From the NCBI RefSeq assembly GCF_000023825.1, contig NC_013061.1, positions 2,480,001 through 2,544,000 of the forward strand: a stretch of DNA of 64,000 nucleotides, read 5' to 3'. The DNA is from Pedobacter heparinus DSM 2366 (GTDB taxonomy: Bacteria > Bacteroidota > Bacteroidia > Sphingobacteriales > Sphingobacteriaceae). Positions 1 through 9,367 of the stretch are shown one piece after another. The position numbers and the translations under genes were made by a program. The stretch's first letter is position 1. Every line of letters begins with the position of its first letter. The notes under the pieces are model-generated. The model was not told the origin of the DNA. It did not search any database and saw only the letters and a list, made by a program, of their open reading frames with translations.

Positions 1-1136
1 AGCACCTGGGTACCGTCAAACAATTGAAAAAATCCGGCAATGATCAGCAACTGCGCAGCAATTTTTATGACCGCCATATCTTCAGTATAGATGTATGGAA
101 GAAAATTGCTGGCTGCAATAAACAGGATAGCAGTTATACTCATAAACAAAATTATAACATGATAGCTGGCAATGGCCGATTTTCTAAGATCGTCGAAATT
201 TCGTTTACCAAAATTGTTACCCGTTTTAATTGTAGCCGCAGAAGCGATACCGCTGGCCATCATATAAGTTACAGCAGCAAGGTTTATCGCTACCTGATGT
301 GCAGCCTGTTCTATTGCCCCGATTGTTCCAATCAGGATAGCTGCGCCACTAAATGCACTGATCTCAAAGGAATATTGTAAGGCCACAGGTGCACCAATTT
401 TGACAATTTTTAAGCTCCTTACTTTATCTATAAAACTAAGCCTGAAACTCCTGGTATATAATTTAAAATGTTTGGACCTGAGTACATAGAACGACATCAC
501 AATGGCCATTAAAGTACGGTCAATTAAGGTGCTGAGCCCTACACCTTTAACACCCATAGCCTCAATACCGAACATACCCTTTACAAAAATTATCCCAAGT
601 ATAACATTGAGCAGGTTACCCCAGATAGAAACAAACATCGCCTGTTTGGTAAAGCCCAGCCCTTCAGCAAACTGTTTAAAGGTCTGAAAGATCATAAGGG
701 GGATGATAGAAAAGCCCAGGTAACCCAGGTAAGGTTTGGCATAAGCTACTACTTCGGGCGACTGGCCAATGTGGTCTATCACTACTAAAGTGCCCAGGTG
801 TACAAAAGCATAGAGCAGGATAGAGGTGAAAAAGTTGATGATCAGACTATTGGATAATAGTTTTCCACATTCGTCGTAATTTTTGCGGCCATTCTCCTGT
901 GCAATTAAAGGTGTCAGTCCGTAAGAAATGCCCATGCCCAAAACCAGTATCAGCATGAACAGACTATTTACCAAAGATACTGCTGCAAGCTGAATGGTTC
1001 CGGCAAAATGTCCAACAATAACACTGTCTGCCAGATGCACCAGCGTATGTCCCAGCTGGGATACTACTATTGGCATTGCCAAACGTAAATTGTCGGAATA
1101 ATAAGGTTTGTATTTTGTATAAAGGCTCGTCAACAT
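1..1136 (-). CDS. MATE family multidrug/Na+ efflux transporter (C-terminus off the window)
   Basis: Reading from ATG at 1136 gives MLTSLYTKYKPYYSDNLRLA, then a polytopic membrane protein without a stop before base 1, about 378 residues of a family that usually has about 450. The N-terminal part (AMPIVVSQLGHTLVHLADSV, then a GISYGLTPLIAQ segment) is typical of MATE/NorM carriers, which export drugs or metabolites across the inner membrane in exchange for Na+ or H+. About ten hydrophobic segments are visible. The C-terminal helices are lost only because the window starts here. A TTTTTG element lies 5 bases before the ATG, with no obvious Shine-Dalgarno sequence. The substrate cannot be told. 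Confidence 0.9.
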   Translation of the reverse strand, partial: MLTSLYTKYKPYYSDNLRLAMPIVVSQLGHTLVHLADSVIVGHFAGTIQLAAVSLVNSLFMLILVLGMGISYGLTPLIAQENGRKNYDECGKLLSNSLIINFFTSILLYAFVHLGTLVVIDHIGQSPEVVAYAKPYLGYLGFSIIPLMIFQTFKQFAEGLGFTKQAMFVSIWGNLLNVILGIIFVKGMFGIEAMGVKGVGLSTLIDRTLMAIVMSFYVLRSKHFKLYTRSFRLSFIDKVRSLKIVKIGAPVALQYSFEISAFSGAAILIGTIGAIEQAAHQVAINLAAVTYMMASGIASAATIKTGNNFGKRNFDDLRKSAIASYHVIILFMSITAILFIAASNFLPYIYTEDMAVIKIAAQLLIIAGFFQLFDGTQV

Positions 1137-1264
1137 TTTGGCAAAAATCGGCTTTTTCAGTCTCAAATCTATGACCGTTCCCGCAGTTTTTTTGACAAAC
1201 CCACTTTAAAACGTTTAAAATAATATTGGGTAAGCTGAAATGAATTTAGGATGACATGAAGCGC

Positions 1265-1888
1265 CTAGTTTGTGGTAAAATATTCCTCCTTTTCTGAAGA
1301 ATGAGGTGTAATCAGTCCACTTATGATCAGGTTAACCAAAATCTTTTGGGCCTGCCTGTAAGAACTGCGGGTAAGCTTACTGAATTCCTTCAGGGTAATC
1401 CTGCCTTTTTCGCCAAGGTGTTCAAATAGTTTTTTCTCCTGGTCTGTATAAGTGATCAGCTGTCCGTTTTTATCATTCCCTTTTTTAATGACATCAACAA
1501 TGATTTTACTGGCCAGTAAACTTTTGTCTTTTACCCGGTAATAAACCCACCATTTTTTATTTTCATCCAGCGCATAATGCGGTTTTGTATCACTAGCAGG
1601 TATTTTTACCACCAGCACCAGTTTGTCCTCTACATAAACTTCTTCAAATTCAGGTTCTATCGCTGGTTTGCAGAACTGATGGGCAGATTTGGTGATCATA
1701 TACCGTTCCTCATCTTCAGATTTTACGCCTTTGATGCTGCCATCATCTGCAACACCAATCAATAACTGTCCACCCTTGTTGTTTGCAAATGCAACCAGGC
1801 TTTTTGCAATCTTCTCATTGCTGGTGATCGTCTTTTTGAAATCCAGTGTAGTGCCTTCTCCTTGTAAAATAAGTTTCCTGATGTTCAT
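1265..1888 (-). CDS. AlbA_2 (Schlafen-type) putative DNA-binding protein with C-terminal winged helix
   Basis: 207 residues. Residues about 10-125 match the AlbA_2 / divergent AAA-4 pattern: an early EGTTLDFK motif, then KSLVAFANNKGGQLLIGVAD followed by DGSIKGV. The last 60 residues (LFEHLGEKGRITLKEFSKLT onward) look like a small helix-turn-helix. Family members are usually called transcriptional regulators or ATP-binding proteins, but few have a tested role. It is shorter than the common 400-600 residue forms, which carry an HATPase-like C-terminus; this one lacks that part. It lies upstream of the MATE gene on the same strand (128-base gap) and 20 bases downstream of the DUF4442 gene, so co-transcription is possible. 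Function is unknown. Confidence 0.75.
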   Translation of the reverse strand: MNIRKLILQGEGTTLDFKKTITSNEKIAKSLVAFANNKGGQLLIGVADDGSIKGVKSEDEERYMITKSAHQFCKPAIEPEFEEVYVEDKLVLVVKIPASDTKPHYALDENKKWWVYYRVKDKSLLASKIIVDVIKKGNDKNGQLITYTDQEKKLFEHLGEKGRITLKEFSKLTRSSYRQAQKILVNLIISGLITPHSSEKEEYFTTN

Positions 1889-1908
1889 TTTATGTGTTCC
1901 TTAAAGCG

Positions 1909-2394
1909 TCAATAAGCGATACGTGGTTTTTCTCCCTGATGCAGGTTTCTCACATACACCTCGTTCATCACTGTAGCACAAATCTCCCCATCTGCATTTG
2001 TAATTTCCATCGGATAAGCTTTTACAAACTTTCCGGTAGTGTTCAACGCTGTTATGGCCTCATTTAGCATGTCATCCGTAATATTTATGGTAAAATATAA
2101 ACTGGCGCGCCCTGGCTTCAGGTATTGGATGCCGGCACTTTTAAGCCATACACGAACTTTAAAACCCGCTCTCTGTAACAACTGATCAAAAAGCAGCGCA
2201 TAAAACGGATCTGTTGCCGCATAAATGGTCCCGCCAAAAATAGAGCCATTGTAATTTTTATTTAGCAAACTTTTTGCAATCTTAACATCTACCCCCCGGA
2301 ATCCTTTATGAAATCTCCTGACCCAGATACGCTGAAACAATAAAGGGGGATACAAACACAAGGCCCATTTGAGGGTTTTTTCTGATACTACCAT
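1909..2394 (-). CDS. DUF4442 hotdog-fold protein (thioesterase-like)
   Basis: 161 residues. The central stretch NKNYNGSIFGGTIYAATDPF followed by YALLFDQLL fits the hotdog domain of the DUF4442 / YiiD-type group, related to acyl-CoA thioesterases. The N-terminus is basic and aromatic (LCLYPPLLFQRIWVRRF). No signal peptide is seen, so it is probably cytoplasmic. A thioesterase role on acyl-CoA is inferred from the fold only; no substrate can be assigned. It starts at ATG 2394, with the divergent small gene at 2475 on the other side of an 80-base AT-rich spacer. Confidence 0.7.
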   Translation of the reverse strand: MVVSEKTLKWALCLYPPLLFQRIWVRRFHKGFRGVDVKIAKSLLNKNYNGSIFGGTIYAATDPFYALLFDQLLQRAGFKVRVWLKSAGIQYLKPGRASLYFTINITDDMLNEAITALNTTGKFVKAYPMEITNADGEICATVMNEVYVRNLHQGEKPRIAY

Positions 2395-2474
2395 GATGCT
2401 TAAATATCAGAAAGTTTATTGAACAATAAAATTATATATATGATCATAAGGTAATTTTTTAGTAAATTAGGGTT

Positions 2475-2780
2475 ATGTATATATACGATACCCTAACCGC
2501 TGCTGTTGCAGATCTTGAGCAACGCGGATACGAACATGATTTTAATTTATCGGCTGAATACATTGAATGTAAAGCAATCGATATCCGGCTGATGCCGGAG
2601 GAATTTGAAATTGATGAATTTTACCGTTTTGAAGGGATGACAGATCCTGACGACAGTTCGGTAATTTATGCGATATCCTCTCCTGTAGGTAATTTAAAAG
2701 GCGTAATTATAGATGCTTACGGTGCTTATGCTGAGAACATCTCTCCTGAACTGCTGGGGAAGTTAAAGATGCATCATTGA
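2475..2780 (+). CDS. Small acidic conserved protein of unknown function
   Basis: 101 residues, acidic, without signal peptide or membrane segment. It begins MYIYDTLTAAVADLEQRGYE and contains a DIRLMPEEFEIDEFYRFEGM block. Similar 100-residue proteins occur widely in Bacteroidota and are often labelled 'phosphoribosylpyrophosphate synthetase' in databases, but the protein is far too short for that enzyme and has no PRPP loop, so I do not use the name. A TAAATTAG element sits 4 bases before the ATG, which suggests a leaderless or nearly leaderless transcript. Confidence 0.65.
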   Translation: MYIYDTLTAAVADLEQRGYEHDFNLSAEYIECKAIDIRLMPEEFEIDEFYRFEGMTDPDDSSVIYAISSPVGNLKGVIIDAYGAYAENISPELLGKLKMHH

Positions 2781-2884
2781 TTTAGGCACTGGATCTGCAC
2801 GGTAAATTGCAGCTCATTTTCAACTGTTTAAAACCTTTAAATGGTTTTACTTGTTAAAGAGTTGAATTTAAAATAGATATACCT

Positions 2885-3088
2885 ATGAAAAAGCTAATTT
2901 TAAGTCTTGCAGTTGCCGCTACATTAAGTATAGCCGTTTCAGCATGCAATTCAACAAAGAATATGTCAGGTACTTCAGATAGTACAAAAGTAGACACCAG
3001 TATGTCTGTCCCAATGGATACGGCAAAGAAGGTAATGGATACCACTAAAAAAATGCCACCAGATACCACTAAAATGCCACCTCAATAA
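2885..3088 (+). CDS. Small lipoprotein with Asp/Thr/Lys/Met/Pro-rich tail
   Basis: 67 residues: MKKLILSLAVAATLSIAVSA followed by Cys21. The VSAC lipobox predicts lipid attachment at Cys21. The mature part, about 47 residues, is low in complexity and carries the imperfect repeat DTTKKMPPDTTK then MPPQ. The protein is too simple to assign a function. A strong terminator hairpin follows at 3117. The presence of a signal peptide, lipobox and terminator supports a real gene despite its small size. Confidence 0.65.
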   Translation: MKKLILSLAVAATLSIAVSACNSTKNMSGTSDSTKVDTSMSVPMDTAKKVMDTTKKMPPDTTKMPPQ

Positions 3089-3116
3089 TAGGTATCAAGG
3101 TTAAAATATCAGGTAT

Positions 3117-3149
3117 AAGAGGTCGGTCTGAAAAGGCTGGCCTCTTTTT
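3117..3149 (+). terminator. Rho-independent terminator after the small lipoprotein gene
   Basis: A 12-bp stem including G-T pairs (AAGAGG on the left arm, CCTCTT on the right) encloses a 6-base loop and runs into TTTTT. It lies 29 bases after the stop of the lipoprotein gene. Confidence 0.75.
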
Positions 3150-3209
3150 CATTAAAATATTTCTGATCATCAAATTTGTTTGTACTTTCATCCACCAAAC
3201 AAATATGAT

Positions 3210-4433
3210 ATGATTGCCGAAGAGAAAAACAGGAATGTGTTTTTTTTGATCCTTGTAGCCTCACTGGGCTATTTTGTAGATATTTACGATCTGCTGCTGT
3301 TTTTAATAATTAAAAACAAAAGTCTGGCCGCACTGGGTGTCCCCGCCGATAAAATAACGGAAACCGGCTTAAGCCTGATGAACTGGCAAATGGCCGGACT
3401 ACTTATTGGTGGTATATTCTGGGGTATTCTGGGCGATAAAAAAGGACGCCTGTCTGTACTTTTTGGTTCTATACTGATGTATTCGGCTGCCAATATCGCA
3501 AACGGTTTTGTAACCAGCATCCCCTTATATGCAGCACTAAGGTTCATTGCAGGGCTGGGTTTGGCTGGTGAACTTGGAGCTGGTATTACCCTGGTAAGTG
3601 AAAGCATGAGTAAAGAAAAGAGAGGTTATGGTACCATGCTGGTTGCCGGAATCGGCTTAAGCGGAGCCGTGGCCGCTTACCTGGTAGGAGACCATTTTGA
3701 ATGGCGTACTGCCTTTTTTGTAGGCGGTGCACTGGGAATTGTGCTTTTGTTATTGCGTATTGGCGTTTTTGAATCCGGTATGTTCCAGACTATGGCCAGA
3801 AAAGAGGTGTCTAAAGGAAATTTTCTGATGCTTTTTTCCAGCAGGAAAAGGTTCTTTAGATATTTGAACTGCATATTAATAGCAATTCCACTCTGGTTTG
3901 TGGTAGGGATACTCATCGGTATTGCACCTGATTTTGGCAGGGCCTTACATGCAAAAGAGGTACTGGACAATGGCAAAGGGGTGATGTTTGCCTATATTGG
4001 CATCTCTTTAGGTGATTTTCTGACGGGTGCACTGAGCCAGGTTTTTAAAACAAGAAAGAAAATTGTCTTTGTTTTTTTAACACTTACTTTCCTCACCATA
4101 CTTTTTTATTTGTTAAATACCGGCTGGACTGCAACCGGTTTTTATACTTTATGTGTGTTGTTCGGTATCTTTACGGGGTATTGGGTTGTTTTTGTAACCA
4201 TTGCGGCAGAACAGTTTGGTACAAATTTGAGGGCAACTGTAACCACCAGTGTGCCGAATATGGTAAGAGGTTCTTTAATTCCCGTTACGCTGTTGTTCCA
4301 ATGGCTACGCGGTAATACGGGCATTATCAATGCCGCCTTATATGTAGCTGTAATCACAGTAGGGCTTGCATATATTGCGCTTTATAACCTGGACGAAACC
4401 TATGGTCGTGACCTTAATTTTATTGAAGAATAG
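3210..4433 (+). CDS. MFS transporter
   Basis: 407 residues from ATG 3210 (MIAEEKNRNVFFLILVASLG), which I prefer to the in-frame TTG at 3180 because it leaves a normal short N-terminus before helix 1. About 12 hydrophobic segments are present. The loop between helices 2 and 3 carries GDKKGRLSVL, the MFS motif A (G-[DE]-x-x-G-R). The shape, with a basic central loop (ARKEVSKGNFLMLFSSRKRF), is closest to metabolite:H+ symporters that move organic acids or sugars. The substrate is unknown. It stands between the lipoprotein terminator and hemF, without an obvious operon. Confidence 0.85.
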   Translation: MIAEEKNRNVFFLILVASLGYFVDIYDLLLFLIIKNKSLAALGVPADKITETGLSLMNWQMAGLLIGGIFWGILGDKKGRLSVLFGSILMYSAANIANGFVTSIPLYAALRFIAGLGLAGELGAGITLVSESMSKEKRGYGTMLVAGIGLSGAVAAYLVGDHFEWRTAFFVGGALGIVLLLLRIGVFESGMFQTMARKEVSKGNFLMLFSSRKRFFRYLNCILIAIPLWFVVGILIGIAPDFGRALHAKEVLDNGKGVMFAYIGISLGDFLTGALSQVFKTRKKIVFVFLTLTFLTILFYLLNTGWTATGFYTLCVLFGIFTGYWVVFVTIAAEQFGTNLRATVTTSVPNMVRGSLIPVTLLFQWLRGNTGIINAALYVAVITVGLAYIALYNLDETYGRDLNFIEE

Positions 4434-4487
4434 TGTCAAAACAATGTACTATCTGCAAATTTAACAAGGATGCCTTTTTATTAAGGT

Positions 4488-4495
4488 TAACTTTG
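4488..4495 (+). promoter_or_regulatory. Putative -7 element (TAACTTTG) for hemF
   Basis: Exact match to the Bacteroidota -7 consensus TAnnTTTG, 16 bases before the hemF ATG. No clear -33 TTTG partner was found. Confidence 0.45.
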
Positions 4496-4511
4496 AGCTT
4501 AGTTTTAAAAA

Positions 4512-5408
4512 ATGGTGTTTAGAGATAAAGTAGTAGCGGCCTATCAAAAAATTCAGGATGAGATTTGCAGCAGTTTAGAACTGGCTGATGGAAAGGCAAA
4601 ATTTGAACAGGAAATCTGGGAACGCGAAGGTGGGGGCGGTGGCAGGACCCGCATTATGCAGCATGGAAATGTAATAGAAAAAGGAGGCGTCAATTTTTCT
4701 GCTGTGCATGGAAAATTACCCGATGCTGTAAAAAAGGCTTTTAAAGTCGAAAATGATGATTTTTTCGCAACCGGTGTATCAATTGTAATGCACCCATCCA
4801 ATCCTCATGTGCCCATTATTCACATGAACATCCGTTATTTTGAAATGGATGAACAGACGAGGTGGTTTGGTGGGGGGATAGACTTAACACCCCATTATCT
4901 CATTGATACCGATGTAAGGTTCTTTCACCATTTACTCAAGCAAACCTGCGATCTTTTCGACCCGGCATTTTATACTAAATTTAAGGAGAATGCAGACGAT
5001 TATTTTTTCATTAAGCACCGGGAGGAAACCAGGGGGGTAGGCGGCATTTTTTACGACAGGCTAAAGCCTGAAAACACGGGCCTGACCTTCGATCAGCTGC
5101 TTGATTTTTCCATAGCTGTTGGCAATACCTTTATCCCCGCTTATACAGAATTGATAGAAAGGAACAGGGATAAAGAATTTACAGCCCAGCAACAGGAATG
5201 GCAATATTTGCGCAGAAGCAGATATGCAGAGTTCAACCTGGTTTATGATGCAGGAACCAAATTTGGCCTGGAGACCAACGGCCGCATCGAATCTATCCTA
5301 ATGAGCCTGCCACCAATGGCCAAATGGACCTATAATTATCAGGCCCTTCCGGGAAGTCCCGAGGCTTATACGTTAAGTATGCTCAAAAAGGGAATAATAT
5401 GGGCTTAA
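4512..5408 (+). CDS. hemF: Oxygen-dependent coproporphyrinogen III oxidase
   Basis: 298 residues, the normal HemF length. It converts coproporphyrinogen III to protoporphyrinogen IX with O2 in haem synthesis. Family blocks are clear: WEREGGGGGRTRIMQHGNVI near residue 35, FGGGIDLTPHYL near 119, RGVGGIFYDRL near 173, and the C-terminal EFNLVYDAGTKFGL then PPMAKWTYNY. A cytoplasmic enzyme without a signal peptide. The gene is alone, with its own -7 element and a terminator at 5452. An aerobic form of this step agrees with the cytochrome c and quinoprotein genes further on. Confidence 0.97.
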   Translation: MVFRDKVVAAYQKIQDEICSSLELADGKAKFEQEIWEREGGGGGRTRIMQHGNVIEKGGVNFSAVHGKLPDAVKKAFKVENDDFFATGVSIVMHPSNPHVPIIHMNIRYFEMDEQTRWFGGGIDLTPHYLIDTDVRFFHHLLKQTCDLFDPAFYTKFKENADDYFFIKHREETRGVGGIFYDRLKPENTGLTFDQLLDFSIAVGNTFIPAYTELIERNRDKEFTAQQQEWQYLRRSRYAEFNLVYDAGTKFGLETNGRIESILMSLPPMAKWTYNYQALPGSPEAYTLSMLKKGIIWA

Positions 5409-5451
5409 ATGCCTGAAAAAAGCTAAAATTTATAGGTTAAAATTTTTCCAC

Positions 5452-5476
5452 AATGCGCCTTTATGGCGCATTTTTT
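5452..5476 (+). terminator. Rho-independent terminator after hemF
   Basis: Perfect 8-bp stem AATGCGCC / GGCGCATT with a 5-base loop, running into TTTTTT. It lies between hemF and gyrA. Confidence 0.85.
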
Positions 5477-5538
5477 ATTAGATTCGCAAGGTTATAAGAA
5501 TACCACATTTAAAGCGTTCTTAAGGAACATTAATATTT

Positions 5539-8148
5539 ATGGCAGAAGATTTAGAAAATCAGGAAAACGACAAAATAATCAGAATTGATATTGACGAACA
5601 GATGCGGTCAGCTTACATCGATTATTCGATGTCGGTTATCGTATCGAGGGCTTTACCCGATGTGCGGGATGGATTAAAACCAGTTCACCGTCGTGTATTG
5701 TACGGTATGCTCGATCTGGGATTAGCAAACAATAAACCCTATAAAAAATCTGCACGTATTGTTGGAGAGGTATTGGGTAAGTACCATCCACATGGTGATG
5801 CATCGGTATACAATACCATGGTAAGGATGGCCCAGGAATGGAGCCTGCGTTACCTGATGGTAGAAGGACAGGGTAACTACGGTTCTATCGATGGCGACTC
5901 TCCGGCCGCTATGCGTTATACAGAGGCCCGTTTCCAGAAAATTGCCGAAGATATGCTGGCAGATATCAACAAAGATACGGTTGATTTTCAGCTAAACTTT
6001 GACGATTCTCTGCAAGAACCAACCGTTCTTCCCTCAAAAGTACCCAACCTGCTGATCAATGGCTCATCAGGTATTGCGGTAGGTATGGCCACCAATATGC
6101 CCCCGCATAACATTACCGAGACCATCAATGCGACTATAGCTTATATCGATAACAATGAAATCACTATAGCAGAGCTGATGAAATTCATCAAAGCGCCTGA
6201 TTTTCCTACAGGAGCTATTATTTACGGTTATACAGGTGTTCAGGAAGCATTTGAAACAGGTCGTGGTCGTATCGTAATGCGTGCTAAGGCCGAAATTGAA
6301 GCAGCAAAAGATCGTGAAGTTATTATTGTAACGGAGATACCTTACCAGGTAAACAAGGCCCAGATGATTGAGCGCACTGCAGAACTGGTTGGTGAGAAAA
6401 AACTGGAAGGCATTTCGAATATCAAAGATGAATCTAACAAAGATGGTATCCGTATCGTTTATGAGATCAAGCGAGATGCAAATGCCTCTATTGTTTTAAA
6501 CAACCTGTTTAAGCAAACCGCTTTACAAACCTCATTCAGTGTAAATAACATTGCACTTGTGAAGGGAAGGCCACAATTGTTAAACCTGAGAGACCTGATC
6601 CATTATTTTGTGGAACACCGGCATGAGGTGGTGGTTCGCAGAACTAAGTTTGAACTGGCTGAAGCCAAAAAACGTGCACACATTTTAGAAGGTTTACTCA
6701 TTGCATTAGATCATTTAGATGAAGTCATCAAATTGATCCGTAGCTCAGATACGCCCGAAGATGCGCGTACCGGGTTAATGGAGAAATTTGGCCTTTCCGA
6801 TATTCAGGCAAGAGCTATCCTGGACATGACCCTGCGCAGGCTGACAGGTCTGGAACGTGATAAGATCAAAGACGAATACAATGAGTTGATGAAAACCATT
6901 GAATACTTACAGTCTATTTTAGATGATGAAAGTAAACGTATGCAGATCATCAAGGATGAGCTGACGGAGATGAAGGAGAAATACGGAGATGAGCGCAGAA
7001 CGACCATTGTGCATTCAGCCGAAGATATGAGCATGGAAGATTTCATCGAAGATGAAGAAGTTGTGATCACTATCTCTCATGAAGGCTATATCAAACGTAC
7101 CCCTGCTACAGAATACCGCACACAAGGCAGAGGCGGAAAAGGTTCAAAGGGTAGTGATTCCAGAAATGAAGACTTCATTGAACATTTATTGATCGCCTCT
7201 AACCATAATTATATGTTGTTCTTCACCGAAACGGGCCGCTGTTTCTGGTTAAGGGTATATGAAATTCCTGAAGGCACAAGGTTAAGCAAAGGAAGGGCGA
7301 TCCAGAACATCATCAATATTCCTAAAGAAGAAAAAATCAAGGCCTTTATCAAGGTGAAAAACCTGAAGGACCAGGAATATCTGGAAAACAATTACATCAT
7401 TATGTGTACCAAAAAGGGAACGATTAAGAAAACCTCATTGGAGGCTTATTCCAGACCAAGGGTAAATGGTATCAATGCCATTAACATCAATGAGGGTGAC
7501 CAGTTGCTGGAAGCAAGTTTAACTACAGGCTCAAGTGAAATAGTGATGGCCTTACGTTCAGGAAGGGCAATTCGTTTCAATGAAGAGAAAGTGAGACCAA
7601 TGGGCAGAACTGCTACGGGCGTAAGGGGCGTAACACTTGCTCATGAAAAAGATGAAGTGGTTGGCATGATTGCTGTGGATGATCCTGGAGCAACGATTCT
7701 GGTAGTTTCCGAAAAAGGCTATGGTAAACGTACAGATATAGAGGATTACCGTGTTACCAACCGGGGTGGTAAAGGTGTGAAAACCATTAATGTTACTGAC
7801 AAAACAGGTAACCTGGTAGCTATAAAGAGTGTTACCGACGCAGATGACCTGATGATCATTAACAAATCCGGTATCGTAATCAGGATTGTGGTAAGTGAAT
7901 TGAGGGTAATGGGCAGGGCAACACAGGGTGTTAGGCTGATTAACCTGAAAGGTAACGATGAAATTGCCTCAGTTGCCAGAATTGAACATGAAGACGAAGA
8001 AGTTGAGGAAGCAGAAAGCCATGTAGTAGTGGATGGTGAACCGGCAGGTGAGGTTGAAGAGGAAATAACAGAGGAGCCAACTGCTGAAGAAGAGAACGAA
8101 GAGGAGGGAGATGCTGATGAAGATGCCAGCGAAGAAGAAGATAATTAA
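5539..8148 (+). CDS. gyrA: DNA gyrase subunit A
   Basis: 869 residues. GyrA cuts and rejoins DNA in the A2B2 gyrase that adds negative supercoils. The winged-helix/tower domain occupies about residues 1-500; the catalytic tyrosine is Tyr127 in [10 protein letters not shown]. The C-terminal beta-pinwheel (about 515-815) starts with the GyrA-box [10 protein letters not shown], which separates it from ParC. The last 50 residues are very acidic ([10 protein letters not shown], then [18 protein letters not shown]). At the quinolone-resistance positions the sequence is [11 protein letters not shown], giving Ala88 and Asn92 where E. coli has Ser83 and Asp87. Single gene with 61 bases to the next one. 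Confidence 0.97.
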   Translation: MAEDLENQENDKIIRIDIDEQMRSAYIDYSMSVIVSRALPDVRDGLKPVHRRVLYGMLDLGLANNKPYKKSARIVGEVLGKYHPHGDASVYNTMVRMAQEWSLRYLMVEGQGNYGSIDGDSPAAMRYTEARFQKIAEDMLADINKDTVDFQLNFDDSLQEPTVLPSKVPNLLINGSSGIAVGMATNMPPHNITETINATIAYIDNNEITIAELMKFIKAPDFPTGAIIYGYTGVQEAFETGRGRIVMRAKAEIEAAKDREVIIVTEIPYQVNKAQMIERTAELVGEKKLEGISNIKDESNKDGIRIVYEIKRDANASIVLNNLFKQTALQTSFSVNNIALVKGRPQLLNLRDLIHYFVEHRHEVVVRRTKFELAEAKKRAHILEGLLIALDHLDEVIKLIRSSDTPEDARTGLMEKFGLSDIQARAILDMTLRRLTGLERDKIKDEYNELMKTIEYLQSILDDESKRMQIIKDELTEMKEKYGDERRTTIVHSAEDMSMEDFIEDEEVVITISHEGYIKRTPATEYRTQGRGGKGSKGSDSRNEDFIEHLLIASNHNYMLFFTETGRCFWLRVYEIPEGTRLSKGRAIQNIINIPKEEKIKAFIKVKNLKDQEYLENNYIIMCTKKGTIKKTSLEAYSRPRVNGINAININEGDQLLEASLTTGSSEIVMALRSGRAIRFNEEKVRPMGRTATGVRGVTLAHEKDEVVGMIAVDDPGATILVVSEKGYGKRTDIEDYRVTNRGGKGVKTINVTDKTGNLVAIKSVTDADDLMIINKSGIVIRIVVSELRVMGRATQGVRLINLKGNDEIASVARIEHEDEEVEEAESHVVVDGEPAGEVEEEITEEPTAEEENEEEGDADEDASEEEDN

Positions 8149-8207
8149 CCGGGCTTAAATGCTCTTAAATGCCGATAAATAATAATTGTTGAACAAATTA
8201 TAGAAAA

Positions 8208-9284
8208 ATGAAAAAGGTACTTTTAGGTATATTGTTTGTAGGTGTTACCTCATATGCAAACGCTCAGAAAAGTGAAATTAATGAGGCCAAGAAAGCATGG
8301 AATCTTTTGGCTGTAACCTCAGGGAAAACTCTGGCCGACCATTTAAAGGTATTGAATGGTGGATTAGCGCATACGGACAAAGCTATTGCCGATGAAAAAT
8401 CTAAAAATTTACCAGATGCGTGGTCATATAGGGCCTTGTTTGCATCAAGGATTGCTTTAGTGGATTCAGTTGACCAGAACAATGCCAAAGCCAACCAGAA
8501 GATTGCTGAAGAAGCAATTGCCAAAGCAAAATCCTTAGATGAAAAAGGGACAGAAAAAGAGAACATTGAAACAGCAAGTGTAAACGTAGAGAATGCACTC
8601 AGGAACAGGGCAATTTATGCTTTTAACAAAAAGAATTTTGCCGGGGCCCTGGAAGCCTTTAATGAGATCACTGCTAAGAGTCCGAACGACACTACTATGT
8701 ATGTAAATGCCGGTGTAACTGCAAAAGAACTGCAGAATTATCCCGAGGTAGTTAAGAATTTTAAAAAGGCAATAGACCTGAACTATAAAGATTCAAAAAT
8801 ATTGTACTCTGAAATTGTAAGCATCACCTTCGAAAAAATGAAGGACAGTGTTGCCGGACTAAACCTTTTAAAAGAGGCTTCTGCAAAATATCCTGACGAT
8901 TCTTATTTTATTGGAATGGAGACAGATCTTTACATTAAAAAAGGTGACATTGCAAAATCTCAGGAAATGCTGCAAAAGCTGATTGCCAAAGATCCTAAAA
9001 ATGCAATCTATCAATATTTAATGGGCGACACCTATTATAAACAGGCATTGGAGATCCAGACTAAAAGAAATGCTTTAGATGTTAAAAAAACTAAAGAATT
9101 TAATGAAATGGGTGCTAAGATGACCAAGCTGATCGATCAGTCGGTTCCTTATTATAAAGCCGCTTTAGAGTTAGATCCTAAAAATGTTAATGCATTGGAA
9201 AACCTGAAAATCATCTATCTTTTTAAAGATGATAAGGTAAACTATGAAGTAGTCAATAAAAAACTCGCCGAGTTAAAGAAATAA
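8208..9284 (+). CDS. Secreted tetratricopeptide repeat protein
   Basis: 358 residues. The N-terminus MKKVLLGILFVGVTSYANAQ is a signal peptide with a cleavage site after ANA or AQ, so the mature protein is periplasmic or surface-attached. Several TPR-like helical pairs follow from about residue 130 (RNRAIYAFNKKNFAGALEAF; TMYVNAGVTAKELQNYPEVV; YYKAALELDPKNVNALENL). Such proteins act as protein-binding scaffolds; the partner is unknown. The next gene is a paralogue with the same plan. A good terminator follows at 9308, so the two are probably transcribed separately. Confidence 0.85.
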   Translation: MKKVLLGILFVGVTSYANAQKSEINEAKKAWNLLAVTSGKTLADHLKVLNGGLAHTDKAIADEKSKNLPDAWSYRALFASRIALVDSVDQNNAKANQKIAEEAIAKAKSLDEKGTEKENIETASVNVENALRNRAIYAFNKKNFAGALEAFNEITAKSPNDTTMYVNAGVTAKELQNYPEVVKNFKKAIDLNYKDSKILYSEIVSITFEKMKDSVAGLNLLKEASAKYPDDSYFIGMETDLYIKKGDIAKSQEMLQKLIAKDPKNAIYQYLMGDTYYKQALEIQTKRNALDVKKTKEFNEMGAKMTKLIDQSVPYYKAALELDPKNVNALENLKIIYLFKDDKVNYEVVNKKLAELKK

Positions 9285-9307
9285 TTCATCAGAATAAGGG
9301 ATTAAAA

Positions 9308-9339
9308 AGAGGGGTAATTTTTATCCCTCTTTTTTTTTT
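9308..9339 (+). terminator. Rho-independent terminator between the two TPR genes
   Basis: 10-bp stem AGAGGGGTAA / TTATCCCTCT (one G-T pair), 3-base loop, followed by nine T residues. Confidence 0.85.
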
Positions 9340-9340
9340 A

Positions 9341-9348
9341 TAAGTTTG
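9341..9348 (+). promoter_or_regulatory. Putative -7 element (TAAGTTTG) for the second TPR gene
   Basis: Exact TAnnTTTG match, 19 bases before the ATG at 9368 and directly after the preceding terminator. Confidence 0.5.
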
Positions 9349-9367
9349 TATCAAGAACACTTTTTGT

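Noticed and set aside
5401..8162. GGGCTTAAATGC at 5401-5412 and 8151-8162, on both sides of gyrA
   Set aside because: A 12-base match, one copy partly coding; too short to separate from chance.
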